Notes under the pieces: generated by a model
The model's input: the letters and a program-made list of their open reading frames with translations, nothing else
What the model was told of the DNA's origin: nothing
The model's database searches: none
DNA from: Streptomyces albipurpureus
GTDB taxonomy: Bacteria; Actinomycetota; Actinomycetes; Streptomycetales; Streptomycetaceae
Length of the DNA: 64,000 nt
Direction: 5' to 3'
Assembly: GCF_023701525.1 (NCBI RefSeq)
Contig: NZ_JAMQAW010000052.1
Coordinates: 92,190 to 156,189, forward strand
Shown: positions 34,286-43,288 of the stretch, piece after piece
Numbering within the stretch: the stretch's first letter is position 1
Layout of the letters: every line of letters begins with the position of its first letter
Program-made: the position numbers and the translations under genes

Positions 34286-35637
34286 GCATCCACCTTCTTG
34301 TTCGGGGCCGCCGTGATGACCTCGGACGGTACGGCGAGGGGCTTGCGGGAGCCCGCTCCGCCGCCGGCGCCGCTGAAGTCATAGGCGGTCTCGGCGTGCT
34401 CGACCTGGTCGATCCCGGAGACCTCGGTGTCCTCATCCACCCTCATGCCCATGGTCTTGTCGAGGATGAAGGCCAGGAGCGCGGAGACTGCCAGCGAGTA
34501 GGCGAGGACCGAGAAGACACCGATGGCCTGCTTGCCCAACTGCTCCAGACCGCCGCCGTAGAAGAGTCCCTTGGCGTCGGACTGGACGCCTCCGGTGGCG
34601 AAGAAGCCGACCAGGAGCGAGCCGGCCACACCGCCGACGAGGTGGACGCCCACGACATCGAGGGAGTCGTCGTAGCCCAGCTTGAACTTGAGCCCGACGG
34701 CCAGCGCACAGAGGACGCCGGCGATGGCACCGATGGCGATGGCACCCAGTGGGGAGCAGGAGCCACCCGCGGGGGTGATGGCGACCAGGCCGGCGACGGC
34801 CCCGGAGGCGGCTCCGAGGGTGGTGCAGGCGCCGTGCCGGATCTTCTCGTACGCCAGCCAGGCGAGCATGGCGGCGGCGGTGGCGACCTGGGTGTTGACG
34901 AACATCACCGCACCGACGCCGTCGTCGTTGCCGAGCCATGACCCGGCGTTGAAGCCGAACCAGCCGAACCAGAGCAGGGCAGCGCCCAGCATGACCAGGG
35001 GCAGGCTGTGCGGGCGCATCGGGTCCCTCTTGAAGCCGACGCGCTTGCCGATGACGAGGATCACTCCGAGGGCCGCGGCTCCCGCGTTGATGTGGACGGC
35101 GGTGCCACCGGCGAAGTCGATCACTCCCATTTCGAAGAGCCAGCCGCCGGCCCCCCACACCCAGTGGGCGACGGGGAAGTAGACGACGGTCGCCCAGAGC
35201 GTGATGAAGAGGGCCCAGGCGCTGAATTTCACCCGGTCCGCCAGCGCTCCGCTGATCAGGGCGGGGGTGATGACGGCGAACATCAGCTGGAAGACGGCGA
35301 ACACGTACACGGGGATGGTGTAGCCGTCCCAGAGTTCGGTGAGGCCGATGCCGCTGAGCCCGACGTACTCCGATGACCAGCCGATCACGGAGCCCGAGTC
35401 GGTGCCGAATGCGAGGCTGAAGCCGTAGAGCACCCACAGGAGGGTGACGATACCGAGGCTGATGAAGCTCATCATCAGCATGTTGAGGGTGGATTTCACG
35501 CGGACCATGCCTCCGTAGAAGAAGGCGAGGCCCGGGGTCATCAGCATGACCAGGGCGGAGCAGATGAGCATGAAGCCGGTGTTGGCGGCTGAGAGTGCCG
35601 GGGTTTCTGCGGCAAGCGTCGAGATGCCTGAGGGCAT
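34282..35637 (-). CDS. amtB: Ammonium transporter
   Basis: This inner-membrane channel of the Amt/Rh family recruits ammonium/ammonia. The 451-residue protein has about 11 membrane segments. It contains conserved DFAGGTAVHINAGAAALG and a pore-histidine motif in VGVHLVGGVAGSL. The start MPSGISTLAAETPALSAANT is set by ATG 35637 with GAGGAGA upstream. The C-terminal cytoplasmic tail, needed for GlnK binding, is about 60 residues and longer than in E. coli. It is the first gene of amtB-glnK-glnD, and a GlnR-like operator lies 102-139 nt upstream. Confidence 0.95.
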   Translation of the reverse strand: MPSGISTLAAETPALSAANTGFMLICSALVMLMTPGLAFFYGGMVRVKSTLNMLMMSFISLGIVTLLWVLYGFSLAFGTDSGSVIGWSSEYVGLSGIGLTELWDGYTIPVYVFAVFQLMFAVITPALISGALADRVKFSAWALFITLWATVVYFPVAHWVWGAGGWLFEMGVIDFAGGTAVHINAGAAALGVILVIGKRVGFKRDPMRPHSLPLVMLGAALLWFGWFGFNAGSWLGNDDGVGAVMFVNTQVATAAAMLAWLAYEKIRHGACTTLGAASGAVAGLVAITPAGGSCSPLGAIAIGAIAGVLCALAVGLKFKLGYDDSLDVVGVHLVGGVAGSLLVGFFATGGVQSDAKGLFYGGGLEQLGKQAIGVFSVLAYSLAVSALLAFILDKTMGMRVDEDTEVSGIDQVEHAETAYDFSGAGGGAGSRKPLAVPSEVITAAPNKKVDA

Positions 35638-36008
35638 CGGCGTCTCCTCATCGTCGTGCGGCCTCGTGCGGCGGTGCGGGCAGCGCCGGAGCGGTTCGGC
35701 GGCGGGCCGGTTATGCGCCATGAGAGTGGCCCGGCACGGTTTCCACCGATGCCACCCGGTGTTTCACCGGGATGACGATGAGGTGCGGTGTGTTACGCCG
35801 CCATGAACTGCCGTCAACCGGGGAGCGCGGGGATATCCCGCGGGGATGACGCGTGGGTCGGGACGCCCCAGGGGGAGAGCGGACCGGCCGCGATGTCCGC
35901 CCGGTTGACCAGGCACGGGGGAGCCGAGTCGGTTATGTCGGGGCGATCATCGCGGCCGGCGTTTCAGGGTGCGCGCATGAGCTCGGTTACGAACGTGAGT
36001 GCGCGCTG
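35638..36008. other. amtB upstream region
   Basis: This 371-bp gap between nsdA and amtB holds the GlnR-like box at 35739-35776. The remainder (35780-36008) shows no gene or clear hairpin. Confidence 0.55.
35739..35776 (-). promoter_or_regulatory. GlnR-like operator upstream of amtB
   Basis: The minus strand reads GTCAT-n6-GAAAC-n6-TGGCA-n6-GAAAC, the a1-b1-a2-b2 layout of the actinomycete GlnR box with exact 6-nt spacings. Both b half-sites (35765-35761 and 35743-35739) are perfect GAAAC; a1 fits gTnAc well and a2 fits poorly. GlnR activates amtB-glnK-glnD under nitrogen limitation in S. coelicolor. Confidence 0.7.
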
Positions 36009-37499
36009 CTACACCGCCTCCGCCGTCTCGGGGAGTTGGGCCGTGAGCAGATCGGTGAAGTGAAGGACCTCGGCGACATGGCCGTAGTCGCGGGCGGCGG
36101 TGTCCACGGTCTTCCGCAGCCGGGTGTTGACCCGCTCGGAGCGGACCCGCTTGGCGACGGTGAGCGCTTGGGAGGCGAGCTCGGTGGCCTGCTCCGGCTC
36201 CCGCTTCAGCAGATGGACGGTGGCCATACCGATCAGGTTAAGGGCGTAGGACCGCTGGTGAACCGAGTCGTCCCGGAAAAGGCTCACCGCTTTGGCCATG
36301 ACGGGCTCGGCAAGGGACGCGTAGGTGGGACTGCGTCCCGCGACATAGGCCAGGTCACGGTAGGAGTGGGCGTTCTCGCCGTTGAGCTCGGCCTCCGAGA
36401 AGAAGCGAATCCAATCGGGCTCCGGCTCGCTGTCGAACTCGATGTCGGCGAAGGTGCCCTCGGCCATCCGGACCGCCCGCTTGCACTTGCTGGGTTGGCC
36501 CATGTTGGCGTAGGCGCGGGCCTCCATCGCGTACAGCATGGATTGGGTGCGGGGGGTGGCGCAGTCCCGGCTGCCGTACTGGGCCAGATGGATCAGCTCC
36601 AAGGCGTCGTCGGGGCGGCCGAGGTGGATCATCTGACGGCTCATCGAGGACAGGATGTAGGAGCCGAGCGGCTTGTCGCCCGCTTCCTTGGCCGCGTGCA
36701 GCGCGAGGACGAAGTACTTCTGGGCGGTGGGTTGCAGACCCACGTCGTAGCTCATCCAGCCGGCCAGCTCGGCCAGCTCGGCGGCGCAGGTGAAGAGCCG
36801 TCGGGTGGTGGCTTCGGGGTGGGATTCCTGGAGGAGGTCGGTGACCTCGTGGAGTTGGCCGACGACGGCCTTGCGCCGAAGCCCGCCGCCGCACTGGGCG
36901 TCCCACTGCCGGAACATGGCGGTGGTGTCCTCCAGCAGATCCAGCTCGGGGCCGGAGAGCCGGGAGGTCGCGGGCCCGCCGTGGGGCGCGGCCTGCTTGA
37001 CCGGCTCGGCGCCGGGGGCCGGCACCAGCCAGCGCTGCATGGGTTCGATCAGTGAGGGGCCGGCCGCGAGCGAGAGCGAGGTGCCGAGGAACCCTCGCCG
37101 AGCGAGCATCAGATCGCTGCGGGAGAACTCGCTCAGCAGGGCCACGGTCTGGTCGCCCGCCCAGGGCAGATCAACGCCGGAGACGGATGGCGACTGGTGG
37201 GCCGAGCGAAGCCCGAGGTCCTCGATGCCGACAACGCTGCCAAAGCGCTCCGAGAACAGCTCGGAGAGAATCCGCGGAATGGGCTCGCGGGGTTGTTCCC
37301 CATCGAGCCAGCGCCGCACTCGCGAGGTATCGGTACTGATGTGATGCGCACCCAGCTGACGGGCACGGCGGTTCACCTGACGCGCAAGCTCACCCTTGGA
37401 CCAACCGCTACGCACGAACCACGAGCCCAGCCGCTCGTTCGGGCGCTTACCGGTACTCACACCGGCGCCGCTGCCGTCCACTGGAACGCCCCCATCCAA
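36009..37499 (-). CDS. nsdA: NsdA-like regulator (TPR-type), negative regulator of development/antibiotics
   Basis: NsdA of S. coelicolor represses antibiotic production and sporulation, and its gene adjoins amtB there as here. This protein of about 496 residues has an N-terminal helix-turn-helix-like region (GWSKGELARQVNRRARQLG and TSRVRRWLDGEQPREPIP) and a Tat/lipobox-like internal stretch RRGFLGTSLSLAAGPSL. A long alpha-helical repeat region of TPR character (about 200-490) follows, including LELIHLAQYGSRDC and AMEARAYANMG. The start is uncertain: TTG 37499 gives a length near that of S. coelicolor, and GTG 37460 (MSTGKRPNERLG) is the alternative. Neither has a strong ribosome site. Confidence 0.88.
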   Translation of the reverse strand: MDGGVPVDGSGAGVSTGKRPNERLGSWFVRSGWSKGELARQVNRRARQLGAHHISTDTSRVRRWLDGEQPREPIPRILSELFSERFGSVVGIEDLGLRSAHQSPSVSGVDLPWAGDQTVALLSEFSRSDLMLARRGFLGTSLSLAAGPSLIEPMQRWLVPAPGAEPVKQAAPHGGPATSRLSGPELDLLEDTTAMFRQWDAQCGGGLRRKAVVGQLHEVTDLLQESHPEATTRRLFTCAAELAELAGWMSYDVGLQPTAQKYFVLALHAAKEAGDKPLGSYILSSMSRQMIHLGRPDDALELIHLAQYGSRDCATPRTQSMLYAMEARAYANMGQPSKCKRAVRMAEGTFADIEFDSEPEPDWIRFFSEAELNGENAHSYRDLAYVAGRSPTYASLAEPVMAKAVSLFRDDSVHQRSYALNLIGMATVHLLKREPEQATELASQALTVAKRVRSERVNTRLRKTVDTAARDYGHVAEVLHFTDLLTAQLPETAEAV

Positions 37500-37914
37500 A
37501 AAGCCCCGAGTCCAACCCTTACCAGAATGGCGTGAGTTGAGGCGGTCTGCATGGAGGATGCACCCGTCGAACAGGGAAACGAGTCCCCCAGGCGAATCAC
37601 GGCATACCCATGGGTCCGCACAACTCCAGGGTCAGCAACACTAAAAGTAATCCTACGATCACCCCTCCCGCGAGGGCGATTCCACAAACGCCACCATTCG
37701 CCACCCCATTGAATGAACTCCCGCGCCGTCGGGCGCGATTCACTTGACATACGACGATCAGGAGGCGGCGGAGCGGTGGATGGGCAGGCGTGCAGTATTT
37801 TTCGCACTCCCCCTCACGCCACCATGCGCCGCCCGAACTCCACCGGTAGCGACGCTGTGTCACGAGGAGACTTCGGGTCGTAACCACCGGCGAGCACGAC
37901 CCGTTGGAGGGGGC
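37500..37914. other. Divergent spacer between nsdA and the prim-pol-like gene
   Basis: These 415 bp must contain promoters for both genes. TTGACA occurs on the plus strand at 37742-37747 but lacks a convincing -10 at the right distance. No gene is recognised. Confidence 0.5.
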
Positions 37915-38622
37915 ATGGGCTTCACGATCGGCAGCAGCCGGGGGATCAGAGACATCAGGTCCGGCTCACGACGCCGCGGCCGCACCGCGGAGTGCACCGT
38001 GGTGGCGGAGTACACAGGACTGTGGGGCTGGGCCGTGGTCCCCGGGGCCCGGGCGGTGTCCGGAGTCTGCTCCTGCGGCGAGGCGGGGTGCACCGCTCCG
38101 GGCGCGCATCCGCTCTCCTACGCGCAGGAGATCCCGGCGGGCGCGACCCTGGACGAGGTGACCAGGGCGTGGTCGCAGGTACCCGAGGCGACCCTGCTCC
38201 TGCCCGTGGGCCGGACCTTCGACATCCTCGATGTCGCGGCACCGGCGGGCCGGCGGGCACTGGTCCGGCTGGAGCGGATGGGACTGCCGCTGGGGCCGGT
38301 TTCGGCGACGCCGGACGGCCGATGCCAGTTCTTCGTGGCGCCGGGAGCGGCGAGGGACCTACCCGAGTTGCTGTACCGCATGGGCTGGGACGACGCCGAC
38401 CTGGATCTGCACTGTCTGGGGCCCGGTGACTACATCACGGCCGCCCCGTCGGACCGCGCCGGACTGGGCCCGGTCAGCTGGCTGCGACCGCCGACCCTGG
38501 ACATGGCCTATGTGACGGATACGACGGACGGCGGGGACGCTCCCTCGACATCCGCCGCGCCGCCGGAGGCACGGCTGCTCCTGGGCACCCTGGCGTACAT
38601 CTGCCATCGCTCGACGATGTAG
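37915..38622 (+). CDS. Degenerate bifunctional primase/polymerase (prim-pol) N-terminal domain protein
   Basis: This 235-residue protein resembles the N-terminal archaeo-eukaryotic primase domain of phage and plasmid prim-pol proteins, but no helicase or other partner domain follows. It has the early zinc-like GVCSCGEAGCTAPGAHPLS segment, then VGRTFDILDVAAPAGRRALV where active enzymes have an Asp-x-Asp metal motif, and FFVAPGA. The expected second acidic residue appears lost (DVAA), so polymerase activity is doubtful. ATG 37915 is preceded by GGAGG. Orthologues lie between nsdA and ftsY in other Streptomyces, so it is an ancestral gene, not a recent insertion. Function unknown. Confidence 0.8.
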   Translation: MGFTIGSSRGIRDIRSGSRRRGRTAECTVVAEYTGLWGWAVVPGARAVSGVCSCGEAGCTAPGAHPLSYAQEIPAGATLDEVTRAWSQVPEATLLLPVGRTFDILDVAAPAGRRALVRLERMGLPLGPVSATPDGRCQFFVAPGAARDLPELLYRMGWDDADLDLHCLGPGDYITAAPSDRAGLGPVSWLRPPTLDMAYVTDTTDGGDAPSTSAAPPEARLLLGTLAYICHRSTM

Positions 38623-38943
38623 GCGGGGCCGGAGCGGTCACTGGGCCTTGGCCCTGGGGCCGGCGGCCCATCCGCCCGCTTGACCGACACGTTCCGCGGA
38701 ACCGAACGGCTCGGGCGGAGTCCCGGCGCGGACGCTCGGACCCAGGGGGACGCGGGAGCGCGGTGGGCGGCCCGACCCGCTGATCGCGGGCGCCGCCGAC
38801 AGCCTCGGAGGCGGCGGCACGCGGGAGGACCGGCCCGGACACGGGAGTGCCCGGTCGCCTGCCGGAGGGCACGCGCCGGGCACTTTCCGTCGTCTTCCTG
38901 AGCCGTACCGGCCAGGGAGCCGTGCAGAGCGGCGAGGTGGGGG
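38623..38943. other. Convergent spacer
   Basis: This 321-bp gap between the convergent prim-pol-like gene and ftsY holds one hairpin (38847-38883) and nothing else recognisable. Confidence 0.5.
38847..38883. terminator. Hairpin between prim-pol-like gene and ftsY
   Basis: GTGCCCGG (38847-38854) and CCGGGCAC (38876-38883) form an 8-bp stem followed on the plus strand by TTTCCGTCGTCTTCC. The two flanking genes converge here, so it may terminate the plus-strand transcript (225 nt past its stop) and possibly ftsY. Confidence 0.5.
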
Positions 38944-40158
38944 TCAGTCGCCGATCAGTGCGTCCACAAATGCCTCAGGCTCGAAGGGAGCGAGATCGTC
39001 CGCGCCCTCTCCGAGGCCGACCAGCTTCACCGGTACGCCCAGCTCCCGCTGGACCGCGATCACGATGCCGCCCTTGGCCGTACCGTCCAACTTGGTCAGC
39101 ACGATGCCGGTGATCGCCACGACCTCGGCGAAGACCCGTGCCTGCACCAGCCCGTTCTGCCCGGTGGTGGCGTCCAGGACCAGCAGTACCTCGTCCAGCG
39201 GACCGTGCTTCTCCACGACCCGCTTGACCTTGCCCAGCTCATCCATCAGACCGGTCTTGGTGTGGAGCCGGCCGGCGGTGTCGATCAGCACCACATCGGC
39301 GCCCTCGGCGATGCCCTCCTTGACCGCGTCAAAGGCGATCGACGCCGGGTCGCCGCCCTCGGGCCCGCGGACCGTGCGGGCGCCCACCCGGTCGCCCCAG
39401 GTCTGGAGCTGGTCGGCCGCCGCCGCACGGAAGGTGTCGGCGGCCCCGAGGACGACCGAGCGCCCATCGGCGACGAGCACCCGGGCGAGCTTGCCGGTGG
39501 TGGTGGTCTTTCCGGTGCCGTTGACGCCGACGACCATCACCACACCCGGGGTGTCCAGACCGCTCTCGGTCTTGACGGCACGGTCGAAGTCGGTGCCGAT
39601 GAGGGCGAGCAGTTCCTCCCGCAGCAGGGCGCGGAGACCGTCGGGCGTACGGGTGCCGAGCACCCTCACCCGCTCCCGGAGTCGATCCACCAGCTCCTGG
39701 GTGGGGGCGACGCCGACGTCCGCGGTGAGGAGGGTCTCCTCGATCTCCTCCCAGGTGTCCTCATCGAGATGCTCACGGGACAGCAGGGTCAGCAGACCCT
39801 TGCCGAGGGAGTTCTGGGAACGGGCCAGGCGGGAGCGCAGCCGGATGAGCCGCCCCGCGGTGGGTGCGGGGACCTCGACCTCGGGGGCGGCGACGACCGG
39901 GTCCTCGACGGTGACCGGAGAGGCGGTGGCCTCATCAGCCGTCGGGAGGTCGACCTCTTCGATGGTGCGGCGTGGTTCTTCCCGCGGTGTCTCCGCCTCG
40001 TCGCCGACATGCGGCTCAGCGGGCGGAGCAGTGATGGTCGGCGCGGACGGCGGGGCCGATGGCGGCAGCTGCTTCTTCTTGCGGCTGCCGATCACGAGCC
40101 CGCTGATCGCACCGACGGCGACCAGGGCGATGACTACGGCAAGGATGACGATTTCCAT
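38944..40158 (-). CDS. ftsY: Signal recognition particle receptor FtsY
   Basis: This GTPase receives Ffh-ribosome complexes at the membrane. The 404-residue protein starts with a membrane segment (about 3-23), a feature of actinomycete FtsY. An acidic Pro/Glu-rich A-domain (to about 100) and the NG domain follow, with GVNGTGKTTTTGKLARV, DTAGRLHTKTGLMDEL and TKLDGTAKGGI. ATG 40158 is chosen because it starts exactly at the membrane segment. Convergent with the prim-pol-like gene and divergent from the acetyltransferase gene. Confidence 0.96.
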   Translation of the reverse strand: MEIVILAVVIALVAVGAISGLVIGSRKKKQLPPSAPPSAPTITAPPAEPHVGDEAETPREEPRRTIEEVDLPTADEATASPVTVEDPVVAAPEVEVPAPTAGRLIRLRSRLARSQNSLGKGLLTLLSREHLDEDTWEEIEETLLTADVGVAPTQELVDRLRERVRVLGTRTPDGLRALLREELLALIGTDFDRAVKTESGLDTPGVVMVVGVNGTGKTTTTGKLARVLVADGRSVVLGAADTFRAAAADQLQTWGDRVGARTVRGPEGGDPASIAFDAVKEGIAEGADVVLIDTAGRLHTKTGLMDELGKVKRVVEKHGPLDEVLLVLDATTGQNGLVQARVFAEVVAITGIVLTKLDGTAKGGIVIAVQRELGVPVKLVGLGEGADDLAPFEPEAFVDALIGD

Positions 40159-40350
40159 AACGTTCCCAGTATCGGTCACGCCTTCCCGAAGCCCGTCGCC
40201 CACGCCGGACTGTTGTCAAAGCCATGCCAGAACGGCCGTCACCAGGCCACCGCGCCGCCGGCCCGTCCCGTCCGTCGCTGGCCGCAGCGCGGCCCCGGAG
40301 CTGCGAAAACCCGGATGACTGACGCCACTGGAGAACGTTAGCGTCCGGGT

Positions 40351-41580
40351 ATGACCGACTTGGAGTATCGGACCATCCCGGAGGCGCACCTCGACCGCGC
40401 CCTGGATCTGCACTACCTCGTCTTTCTGGGGAAGAACTGCGAGGACGAAGTCCGCAAGCTCCACCACGAGATCCTGGAGCGCTGCGATCGCATCGGGGCC
40501 TATGAGGGCGATCAGCTCGTGGGACTGCTCGCCGCGCACCGGCTGGAGCTCTCGGTGCCGGGCGCGGACCTGGCCTGCGCGGGTGTGACCTTCGTTTCCG
40601 TCGCGCCGACGCATCGTCGGCGCGGAGTGCTCAGCGGCATGATCGCCGAGCTGTGGCGGCGCTGCGCCACAGCCGGGCAGCCGCTGGCGGCGCTCTGGGT
40701 GTCGGAGACGGGAATCTACGGCCGCTTTGGATTTGAGCCAGCGACCCGCTCCTACACCTTCGAGATCGATACCGATGTGCCCCTGAAGCTGCGGATCGCA
40801 GCCGACGAGCGGCCGCTGCGACTGGTCTCCCCGGCGGAGGCACCGGCGGTGATCAGCGCCCGTCATAACGCTGCGCGATCAGAGCGCGCCGGCCGGGTGG
40901 CCCGGGACGACTTCTGGTGGCGTACGCACATCCTGCCCGAGGAGGACGAGGAGAACGACGACCTCAGCCCGCCCCGGGTGGTGACCATCGGGGACGCGGG
41001 CGAGCCACCCGCGGGCTATGTCGTCTATCGCACGATCACCGATGACGAGGGCCGGGGGACGGTTCATCTACGCGAACTGGAGGCCGAATCCCCCGCTGCG
41101 GCCGCCGCGCTCTGGCGGTATGTGGCCTCCATCGACCTGGCCGACAAGGTGCGGGCCTGGGGACGTCCGCTGGATGATCCGCTGCTGCGTTTCGCTGCCG
41201 ATCGCGACCAGGTGCGGGTGACCCAGGAGTTCCCGGCGCTCTGGCTGAGGCTGGTCGACGTGCCGGCAGCGCTGACGGGCCGCGCCTGGTCGGCCGCGGT
41301 GGACCTGGTGCTGGAGGTGGGCGACGGATCGGTGCCCGCCAACGCGGGGCGGTACCGGCTCACGGTCGGGGCCGGCGGTGCGGCTGAGGTGTCCCGTACG
41401 AGCGACGCTCCGGACCTCTCCCTCGATGTACGGGAATTGGCGGCGTGCTACCTCGGTGATCTGACCGCCGGCGAGTTGGTACGGGCGGGGCTGGTGGTCG
41501 AGCACTCACCGGGTGCGGCCCAGACCCTGGACGCGGCGTCCCGTACCACGCTGCTGCCGCATACCACCGACGAGTTCTGA
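40351..41580 (+). CDS. Eis-like GNAT family N-acetyltransferase
   Basis: This 409-residue enzyme matches the Eis group, which acetylates amines such as aminoglycosides or lysines using acetyl-CoA. The first GNAT domain has the acetyl-CoA loop VSVAPTHRRRGVLSGMIAEL (about residues 81-100) and YGRFGFEPATRSYTFEID. A second GNAT-like domain and a C-terminal sterol-carrier-like domain (about 300-409) complete the family layout; the chain ends in DEF with a C-terminal carboxylate, as in Eis. The substrate cannot be read from the sequence. The ATG follows shortly after the ftsY start on the opposite strand. Confidence 0.9.
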   Translation: MTDLEYRTIPEAHLDRALDLHYLVFLGKNCEDEVRKLHHEILERCDRIGAYEGDQLVGLLAAHRLELSVPGADLACAGVTFVSVAPTHRRRGVLSGMIAELWRRCATAGQPLAALWVSETGIYGRFGFEPATRSYTFEIDTDVPLKLRIAADERPLRLVSPAEAPAVISARHNAARSERAGRVARDDFWWRTHILPEEDEENDDLSPPRVVTIGDAGEPPAGYVVYRTITDDEGRGTVHLRELEAESPAAAAALWRYVASIDLADKVRAWGRPLDDPLLRFAADRDQVRVTQEFPALWLRLVDVPAALTGRAWSAAVDLVLEVGDGSVPANAGRYRLTVGAGGAAEVSRTSDAPDLSLDVRELAACYLGDLTAGELVRAGLVVEHSPGAAQTLDAASRTTLLPHTTDEF

Positions 41581-41680
41581 CCCCTCGCCGCGCGGCCGGC
41601 ATCCAGCCAGCGTCCCCCTTCGGGCCCTCCTCACGGGTGAGGACGGACGGGGACGCTGGCCTTCGCCCGCTCGGGAGGCG

Positions 41681-43099
41681 TCAGCCCATCTCCTCCAGCG
41701 CCTTGCCCTTGGTCTCCTTGACGAACAGCAGCACGAACGGGATCGAGAGCACCGCGAAGGACGCGTAGATGATGTAGGTACCCGACAGATTCCAGTCCGC
41801 CAGGCTCGGGAAGCTCGCGGTGATGGCCCAGTTGGCGATCCACTGTGCGGACGCGGCGACGCCGAGGGCTGCGGCACGGATGCGGTTGGGGAACATCTCG
41901 CCGAGGAAGACCCAGACCACCACGCCCCAGGAGAGGGCGAAGAAGAGGACGAACACATGGGCGGCGACCAGCGCCACCGTGCCCTCGGTACTGGGGAGTT
42001 TGCCGTCCACCAGATCCGCGGAGAACGCCCAGGCCTCCACGGCGAGCGCGATGGCCATACCGGTGGACCCGATGAGGGCCAGCGGTCGTCGACCGATCCG
42101 GTCGACGAAGAGCATCGCGATCACCGTGCCGATGATGTTCACGATCGACGTGGTGAACGAGTAGAAGAAGGAACTGGTCGGGTCGATGCCGACGGACTGC
42201 CAGAGCGTGGACGAGTAGTAGAACGCCACATTGATGCCGACGAGCTGCTGGAAGACCGAGAGACCGATGCCGATCCAGACGATCGGGAGAAAGCCGAAGC
42301 GGGAACCGAGCAGGTCCTTGAACGTCGACTTGTGCTCACGACGCATCGCGAGGTCGATCTCATTGACCCTGGCATCCAGATCGATGTGCTCGCCCTCGAC
42401 CTCGGCAAGGACCTGCTTGGCCCGGCCGATCTTGCCCACCGAGATCAGATAGCGCGGCGACTCCGGGATCGCGAAGGACAGCAACCCGTACAGAATGGCC
42501 GGGACGACCATCACGCCGAGCATCCACTGCCAGGCTTCCAAGCCGCCGATCTTGCCGCGCTGCTCACCGTCGGCGATCTGCAGGATGCCGAAGTTCACCA
42601 GCTGGGAGATGGCGATACCGATGACGATGGCCGCCTGCTGGAACGAGGCGAGCCGACCGCGGTAGGCGGGCGGGGAGACCTCGGCGATGTAGGCCGGGCC
42701 GATGACCGAGGCCATACCGATGGCGAAGCCGCCGATGATCCGCCACATCGCCAGATCCCAGAGGGCGAAGGGCAGCGCCGAGCCCACCGCGCTGACGGTG
42801 AAGAGGACAGCGGCGATCCGCATGCACAGGATGCGACCGATGCGGTCGGCGATCCGGCCCGCGGTGGCGGCCCCGATCGCACAGCCGATCAGGGCGATGG
42901 CGATGACCTGCGCCAGCTCTCCCGAGCCGATGTCATAACGGTCGCGAATGGCCTCGACGGCACCGTTGATGACCGAACTGTCGTAACCGAAGAGAAAACC
43001 GCCCATGGCGGCGGCGGCCGTGATGAAGATGACATGGCCGAGGTGCTCGGGGTGGGCCTCCCGGGCCCCCGACGGCGGTGGCTGCGCACTGCTGGTCAC
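41681..43099 (-). CDS. glcP: MFS sugar permease, GlcP-like glucose/H+ symporter
   Basis: This sugar-porter MFS protein of 472 residues has twelve membrane segments. It has the sugar-porter signatures GFLFGYDSSVINGAVEAI, the RIADRIGR loop, the PESPRYLI motif at the end of segment six, GINVAFYYSSTLW and VDRIGRRPL, and ends with PETKGK-type residues seen as VKETKGKALEEMG. In S. coelicolor the glucose permease gene glcP1 lies between smc and ftsY, matching this position. GTG 43099 has AGGAG 5 nt upstream; longer frames are unsupported. Convergent with the acetyltransferase gene. Glucose as substrate is inferred from synteny. Confidence 0.9.
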   Translation of the reverse strand: MTSSAQPPPSGAREAHPEHLGHVIFITAAAAMGGFLFGYDSSVINGAVEAIRDRYDIGSGELAQVIAIALIGCAIGAATAGRIADRIGRILCMRIAAVLFTVSAVGSALPFALWDLAMWRIIGGFAIGMASVIGPAYIAEVSPPAYRGRLASFQQAAIVIGIAISQLVNFGILQIADGEQRGKIGGLEAWQWMLGVMVVPAILYGLLSFAIPESPRYLISVGKIGRAKQVLAEVEGEHIDLDARVNEIDLAMRREHKSTFKDLLGSRFGFLPIVWIGIGLSVFQQLVGINVAFYYSSTLWQSVGIDPTSSFFYSFTTSIVNIIGTVIAMLFVDRIGRRPLALIGSTGMAIALAVEAWAFSADLVDGKLPSTEGTVALVAAHVFVLFFALSWGVVVWVFLGEMFPNRIRAAALGVAASAQWIANWAITASFPSLADWNLSGTYIIYASFAVLSIPFVLLFVKETKGKALEEMG

Positions 43100-43288
43100 A
43101 TGTACTCCTGGGGCGTGGGGCTCTGGCGCTCCACGTGTTCCCCCAAATCGGGGATGCACGGGGGCTACCGCGGCCGTGGGCCGTCCGACTACGCCGCCGG
43201 GACATGGGCGAGCCCTTCCAGTGGGGCACAGTCGCCCCCACACCACCACTCAGGGAGGGCTGTCCGCCTGAGGGTCGATCACCACCGG

